From Candidatus Nealsonbacteria bacterium (lineage in GTDB: Bacteria; Patescibacteriota; Minisyncoccia; Minisyncoccales; RBG-13-36-15), in assembly GCA_011050465.1 (NCBI GenBank), contig DRFQ01000008.1, forward strand, positions 1-41,941: a DNA stretch of 41,941 nucleotides. Direction: 5' to 3'. Position numbers and translations under genes: made by a program. This document shows positions 38,681-41,941 of the stretch, piece after piece. Each line of letters opens with the position of its first letter. The first letter of the stretch is position 1. The notes beneath the pieces were generated by a model. It was not told the DNA's origin. It was given only the letters and a program-made list of their open reading frames with translations, and made no database searches.

Positions 38681-38744
38681 AACAGAGAGCAGAGAACAGA
38701 GAACGGAATGTTCATTGTTCATTGTTCATTGTTCATTGTTAAAT
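38681..38744. repeat. Inverted CAGAGAACAGAGA / TTCATTGTTCATTGTTC array before tuf
   Basis: Five tandem TTCATTGT-type units (38710-38742) follow CAGAGAGCAGAGAACAGAGA in inverse sense. It lies in the presumed tuf leader, between the promoters and the start codon, and could form a hairpin in the mRNA. Confidence 0.7.
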
Positions 38745-38758
38745 TAGCTTATATTACT

Positions 38759-38786
38759 ATTCTATTAATTTTTAGAAAATAGTCAA
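38759..38786 (-). promoter_or_regulatory. Candidate tuf promoter, proximal
   Basis: Minus strand: TTGACT (38786-38781), 16 bases, TAGAAT (38764-38759). Transcription would begin near 38752, upstream of the array in the leader. Confidence 0.6.
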
Positions 38787-38818
38787 CCCTTCATTAGGTA
38801 AAAATCTGATTCGAGTAA

Positions 38819-38847
38819 TTTATACCAAAGATTAAGTACTTGGTCAA
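38819..38847 (-). promoter_or_regulatory. Candidate tuf promoter, distal
   Basis: Minus strand: TTGACC (38847-38842), 17 bases, TATAAA (38824-38819). The TTGA of the -35 box is also the 4-base target duplication at the edge of the MITE-like element next to it, so the element inserted exactly at the -35. Confidence 0.65.
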
Positions 38848-38954
38848 CCCCGTTAGAAATTTTACATTTACATAAATCATCGTAACTCATTGACATAACC
38901 AAAAGGGATTGCTTTTACTATCATCTTGGTATTAAGAATTTCTAACGGGGTCAA
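38844..38954. mobile_element. MITE-like element with TIR CCCCGTTAGAAATT and TCAA target duplication
   Basis: Ends CCCCGTTAGAAATT (38848-38861) and its exact inverse AATTTCTAACGGGG (38937-38950) bound a non-coding AT-rich body of about 103 bp. Both sides carry TCAA (38844-38847 and 38951-38954), consistent with a 4-bp target-site duplication. It is too small to encode a transposase. The same end word is found in the galT palindrome and the rpmC spacer. Confidence 0.8.
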
Positions 38955-38984
38955 CAGATTGCCTGTGGATTAATTCTATTTCCT

Positions 38985-39022
38985 ACGAATTACGAATCAT
39001 TACGAATATACGAATAAGTGAA
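38985..39022. repeat. ACGAATTACGAATCATTACG repeat flanking palindrome B
   Basis: Tandem ACGAAT units. The same text with few changes stands at 41763-41797, next to the right-hand terminal repeat, indicating that both belong to one composite repeat type. Confidence 0.65.
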
Positions 39023-39181
39023 GCAACAAGTCTTCAAAGTAGCCTTCGGAAGCGGCTGAGCATGGTCACGCCGAAGGCGGGTCAGCCGCTGAGAAAGCAG
39101 ACCCAAAAAATCTCGGGCTTCGACTGAGCTCAGCCGAATGTCCTGGGATTTTGAGGGTCGGTACTTTGAAAACTTCGTTGC
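39023..39181. repeat. Multi-hairpin palindrome B (GCATGGT family), after fusA
   Basis: Outer arms GCAACAAGTCTTCAAAGTA and (opposite strand) GCAACGAAGTTTTCAAAGTA. Hairpin 1 is AGCGGCTGA...TCAGCCGCT with GCATGGT at 39060-39066. Hairpin 2 is GACCC...AAATC with GATTTTGAGGGTC, containing a TGAGCTCA palindrome. It starts about a dozen bases after the fusA stop codon. It has the same architecture as palindromes A and C, and the words TAGC-TTCG, AGCATGGTC, AATCTCG, TGGGATTT and GGTACTTT are shared with A. Confidence 0.8.
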
Positions 39182-39193
39182 CGAGCGCTCTAT

Positions 39194-41296
39194 CTAACGC
39201 CTTTTTCCTTCAATTATCTCTTGAGCAATATTTCCCGGGACTTCTCCGTAGTGATCGAATTCCATCGTAAAACTTCCGCGACCTTCACTCACTGAACGAA
39301 GAACGGTCGCATAACCAAACATTTCGGCTAAAGGAACTTTTACATCGATAACTTTCAGATTAAGCCGGTCTTTTGTTTCCTCAATTTTTCCCCTCCTCGC
39401 ACTTAGGTCTCCTGTTACATCGCCGAAAAATTCTGAAGGACAAACCACCTCTAATCGCATTATTGGTTCAAGTAAAATTATTTTTGCTCTTTTTGCCGCT
39501 GATTGAAAAGCGATAGAGGCTGCAATCTTAAAAGCAACCTCTGAAGAATCGACTTCGTGGAAAGAACCGTCATATAAAACTACCTTTAAATCAACCATTG
39601 GATAACCGGCTATCACCCCTTTATCCTTGGCCTCTTGCGCTCCTTTCCTAACTGCTGGAATGAACTCTTTAGGAATAATTCCTCCTCTGATTTCATCAAT
39701 AAATTCAAACCCCTCCCCCCTTGCCTTGGGTTCTAATTTTAACCAGACATGTCCATACTGACCTCTTCCGCCCGATTGCTTAATATACTTACCCTCGGCT
39801 TCAGCCGTACCTTTTATCGTTTCTTTATAAGCTACCTGAGGCCGTCCTACGGAGGCTTCCACTCCAAACTCTCTCTTCATCCGGTCACTAATTATTTCCA
39901 AATGTAATTCCCCCATGCCTGAAATAATCGTTTCGCCGGTTTCCAGGTCTCCCTTTACTTTAAAAGTAGGGTCTTCTTCAGATAACTTCTTTAGAGACAA
40001 ACTCATTTTTTCTTGATCAGCTTTGCTTTTTGGCTCAATTCTAATAGAAATAACAGGCTCTGGAAAAGTAATCTTTTCTAGAACAATCGGATGATCAATG
40101 TCGCAAAGAGTGTGGCCGGTAGCAGTATTTTTAAGACCGACTGTTGCGTTAATCTCGCCGGTATAAATTTCTTCAATCTCTTCGCGAGTATTAGCGTACA
40201 TTCTGAGGATTCGGCCAATTCTTTCCTTTCCTCCGCTAGTCGGGTTAAAAACATAAGAACCTCTCTTTAAAGAGCCGGAATAAACACGAAAGAAAGTTAA
40301 AGTGCCAGCATAAGGATCGGTCGCAATCTTAAATGCTAGGGCTGAAAAAGGAGCTGAGTCTGAAGCTTCTCTTTCAATCTCTTTACCGGTCTTTGGGTCG
40401 GTTCCCTTAATAGGGGGAAGATCAATGGGGCTGGGAAGATAATCACAAATAGCATCAAGCAAGAGCTGAACTCCCTTGTTTTTTAGAGCTGACCCGCAAA
40501 AAACAGGAATAAGCTTATAATTTATGGTGGCTGTCCTTAGAATTTTCTTCAAATCACCAACTGAAATTTCTCTGCCAGCTAAATATTCTTCTAAAAGTTT
40601 ATCGTCCTCTGCAACAATTTTCTCAACCAATTTATCTCTCCACTCTTTAGCTTTTCCTTGAAGATTTTGAGGAATTTCAGCTTCTACTATCTCTTGGCCA
40701 AAATCGCCTTCGAATCTCAGGGCTTTCATGGTTAAAAGATCAATTACCCCTGCGTGTTGCTCTTCTTCCCCAATCGGCAGTTGAAGAGCTACAGCATTGG
40801 GAGATAACTTTTCCCAGATTGATTCTAGGCTTTTTTCAAAAGAAGCACCGGTCCTATCTAATTTATTTATAAAACAAATTCGTGGAACTTTAAATTTATC
40901 AGCTTGGCGCCAAACTGTTTCTGATTGAGGTTCAACTCCTGCCACTCCGTCAAAAACAACCACTCCGCCGTCTAAAACCCTCAAAGACCTTTGAACTTCG
41001 GCCGTGAAATCGATGTGACCGGGAGTATCAATTATGTTTATCCGACATTCGTTTTCTTTTTTTCTCTCTAACCCCTTGGGAATCCAGAAACAAGTGGTAG
41101 CCGCGGATGTAATAGTAATTCCTCTTTCTTTCTCTTGAACCATCCAGTCCATAATTGCTTTACCGTCATGAACCTCGCCAATTGAATGAGAAATCCCGGT
41201 GTAAAATAAAATTCGCTCGGTCACTGTGGTTTTGCCGGCGTCAATATGAGCAATAATACCAATATCTCTAACTCTTTCTATGGGATATGTTCGCAT
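39194..41296 (-). CDS. fusA: Elongation factor G
   Basis: GTPase that moves tRNA and mRNA through the ribosome and, with RRF, recycles it. Seen: [20 protein letters not shown] (P-loop 16-23), [15 protein letters not shown] (switch I), [13 protein letters not shown] (switch II), NKLDR (G4), CGSALKNKG (G5), domain [12 protein letters not shown], and domain [20 protein letters not shown]-like ([21 protein letters not shown]). 700 residues, full length. rpsL and rpsG, which usually precede fusA, are not upstream; a divergent small gene is there instead. A good promoter lies 20-50 bases upstream. Confidence 0.97.
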   Translation of the reverse strand: MRTYPIERVRDIGIIAHIDAGKTTVTERILFYTGISHSIGEVHDGKAIMDWMVQEKERGITITSAATTCFWIPKGLERKKENECRINIIDTPGHIDFTAEVQRSLRVLDGGVVVFDGVAGVEPQSETVWRQADKFKVPRICFINKLDRTGASFEKSLESIWEKLSPNAVALQLPIGEEEQHAGVIDLLTMKALRFEGDFGQEIVEAEIPQNLQGKAKEWRDKLVEKIVAEDDKLLEEYLAGREISVGDLKKILRTATINYKLIPVFCGSALKNKGVQLLLDAICDYLPSPIDLPPIKGTDPKTGKEIEREASDSAPFSALAFKIATDPYAGTLTFFRVYSGSLKRGSYVFNPTSGGKERIGRILRMYANTREEIEEIYTGEINATVGLKNTATGHTLCDIDHPIVLEKITFPEPVISIRIEPKSKADQEKMSLSLKKLSEEDPTFKVKGDLETGETIISGMGELHLEIISDRMKREFGVEASVGRPQVAYKETIKGTAEAEGKYIKQSGGRGQYGHVWLKLEPKARGEGFEFIDEIRGGIIPKEFIPAVRKGAQEAKDKGVIAGYPMVDLKVVLYDGSFHEVDSSEVAFKIAASIAFQSAAKRAKIILLEPIMRLEVVCPSEFFGDVTGDLSARRGKIEETKDRLNLKVIDVKVPLAEMFGYATVLRSVSEGRGSFTMEFDHYGEVPGNIAQEIIEGKRR

Positions 41297-41316
41297 ACGC
41301 TCAAAATAAAATGTTA

Positions 41317-41345
41317 AAAATAAAAAACTCTAATTTATTTGTCAA
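41317..41345 (-). promoter_or_regulatory. Candidate fusA promoter
   Basis: Minus strand: TTGACA (41345-41340), 17 bases, TATTTT (41322-41317). The start of transcription would lie about 15 bases before the fusA ATG. Confidence 0.65.
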
Positions 41346-41350
41346 AGAAA

Positions 41351-41390
41351 TTTTGTCCTTGACAAAAATTTAATAATATATTTATATAAT
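41351..41390 (+). promoter_or_regulatory. Candidate promoter and operator-like palindrome for the divergent small gene
   Basis: TTGACA at 41359-41364 is followed by AT-rich sequence with TTATAT at 41382 (17-bp spacer) and TATAAT at 41385-41390 (20-bp spacer). The -35 lies within a palindrome TTTTGTC-CTT-GACAAAA (41351-41367) that could bind a dimeric regulator. As fusA starts only 20 bases away on the other strand, both could be affected. Confidence 0.45.
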
Positions 41391-41424
41391 TATTGGTACA
41401 CAATGCCAGGAAAGAGGTTATAAC

Positions 41425-41709
41425 ATGGCCAGACGAAGCAAAAAGGAAGTCGATCTTGAGAAGGTGGTAGTTGAATACCTTAACCGTCTCAAGGTGCAGA
41501 TAAGTATCACCAATCCTACCTTCATTTTTTTTCTTGAGGGACTCATGAAATGGATTTCTGATAATTGGGACTGGGAAAGGGTAAAGAGAGCAAAGGTCAA
41601 CTTCCATCCAAAATTAGGTTCTATCTTAACCAATTTAATTAGGGAGGGAAAGCTGGAACTTTATATAACTCCCGAACACCGTATTCACTTTGGGCAATCG
41701 TCCCACTAA
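41425..41709 (+). CDS. Small protein of unknown function
   Basis: 94 residues, not recognised. It starts MARRSKKEVDLEKVVVEYLNRLKVQ and contains an amphipathic segment FIFFLEGLMKWISDNWDWERVKRAKVNFHPKLGSILTNLIREGKLELYI. Basic N-terminus, two tryptophans and a WISDNWDW cluster; no cysteine, no clear membrane helix or signal. AGGAAAGAGG stands before the ATG, a promoter candidate lies 35-65 bases upstream, and a strong terminator follows 21 bases after the stop, so it looks like a complete independent transcription unit. It is divergent from fusA, in the place where rpsL-rpsG would be expected on the other strand. Confidence 0.65.
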   Translation: MARRSKKEVDLEKVVVEYLNRLKVQISITNPTFIFFLEGLMKWISDNWDWERVKRAKVNFHPKLGSILTNLIREGKLELYITPEHRIHFGQSSH

Positions 41710-41729
41710 CCCCTCCTCCACCGCCCCAA

Positions 41730-41760
41730 AGGCGTCGTTCATTCGACGCCTCTTTTTGTT
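41730..41760 (+). terminator. Intrinsic terminator after the small plus-strand gene
   Basis: Stem AGGCGTCG / CGACGCCT with loop TTCATT, followed by CTTTTTGTTT. A textbook rho-independent terminator. Confidence 0.9.
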
Positions 41761-41762
41761 TC

Positions 41763-41809
41763 CCTACAAATTACGAATCAGTGCGAATATACAAAAAATA
41801 AGTTAGTGA
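41763..41809. repeat. CTACAAATTACGAATCAG flank of the terminal repeat
   Basis: CTACAAATTACGAATCAGTG and CGAATATACAAAAAATAAG match the left flank of palindrome B (38985-39022) with scattered changes. The terminal repeat follows directly at 41810. Confidence 0.65.
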
Positions 41810-41941
41810 GGAAATTGACCCCGCTCCTATGCCTATTGAGATACGAATGAAACAAAAAAATGAATTAGACTTAAATTCCTATCATTAATCGTCCACCTCA
41901 AGTTTTAGGGGCGGGGTCATATTTCCGAACGTTTACTTTGA
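41810..41941. repeat. Terminal direct repeat, right copy
   Basis: Identical to bases 1-132 throughout. It contains the same 117-bp element with GGAAATTGACCCCG-type inverted ends (41810-41926). Confidence 0.95.

Noticed and set aside
41335-41633. Minus-strand frames antisense to the small plus-strand gene
   Set aside because: They overlap the fusA promoter region and lack ribosome-binding sites, while the plus-strand gene has a ribosome-binding site and a terminator.
1-41941. Phage, plasmid or other small circular replicon suggested by identical ends
   Set aside because: No replication, packaging, structural or mobilisation gene was found; the content is the ribosomal-protein core of a chromosome.

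Overview
The window is an AT-rich, gene-dense piece of bacterial chromosome. It holds the translation core (str, S10, spc and alpha ribosomal-protein clusters, EF-G, EF-Tu, SecY, RNA polymerase alpha) with a few wall, tRNA and central-metabolism genes. A Candidate Phyla Radiation (Patescibacteria, probably Parcubacteria-like) origin is suggested by several things: no rpmD (uL30) between rpsE and rplO, a shortened alanyl-tRNA synthetase, a membrane-anchored PEGA/propeller protein, a baseplate-J-like membrane protein, lysine-rich tails on ribosomal proteins, and very many small palindromic repeats between and inside genes. No 16S, tRNA, CRISPR or phage gene was seen, so the lineage is an inference.

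Layout, almost all on the minus strand and so transcribed from high to low coordinates. 41.4-41.7 kb: a small plus-strand gene of unknown function, divergent from fusA. 41.3-37.0 kb: fusA, tuf, rpsJ. 36.9-26.9 kb: rplC-rplD-rplW-rplB-rpsS-rplV-rpsC-rplP-rpmC-rpsQ-rplN-rplX-rplE-rpsN-rpsH-rplF-rplR-rpsE-rplO. 26.9-24.1 kb: secY-adk-map. 23.8-13.4 kb: a block that interrupts the usual map-infA junction, with a DPM-type glycosyltransferase, galT, a small membrane protein, tpiA, a YkuK-type protein, mnmA, a coiled-coil protein, alaS, an FtsA/PilM-like ATPase and a baseplate-J-like protein. 13.2-8.6 kb: infA-rpmJ-rpsM-rpsK-rpsD-rpoA-rplQ-rplM-rpsI. 8.2-0.2 kb: a Cas4/RecB-like nuclease, the plus-strand PEGA protein, murA, mreB, holB, frr and rseP.

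The unusual layer is the repeats. (1) Three ~190-240 bp elements share inverted ends CCCCGTAGGAAAT; each ends exactly at the start codon of a downstream gene and carries a -10-like TATAAT. (2) A family of multi-hairpin palindromes with a GCATGGT core lies just after stop codons (rpsI, rplC, fusA, and a truncated copy after rseP). (3) Short palindromes are inserted in frame in holB, rplR, rplC, rplV, tpiA, mnmA and galT. (4) At alaS, mnmA, galT and perhaps rpsI, a palindromic element is flanked by a second, diverged copy of the host gene's own end, as if element arrival duplicated or replaced gene termini. (5) Most spacers between ribosomal genes are imperfect palindromes built of tandem 7-8 nt units.

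The first 132 bases are identical to the last 132 and contain a 117-bp element with inverted ends. This would mimic a circular or terminally redundant phage or plasmid, but the gene content is chromosomal. The overlap most likely marks an interspersed repeat at which the assembly closed on itself.
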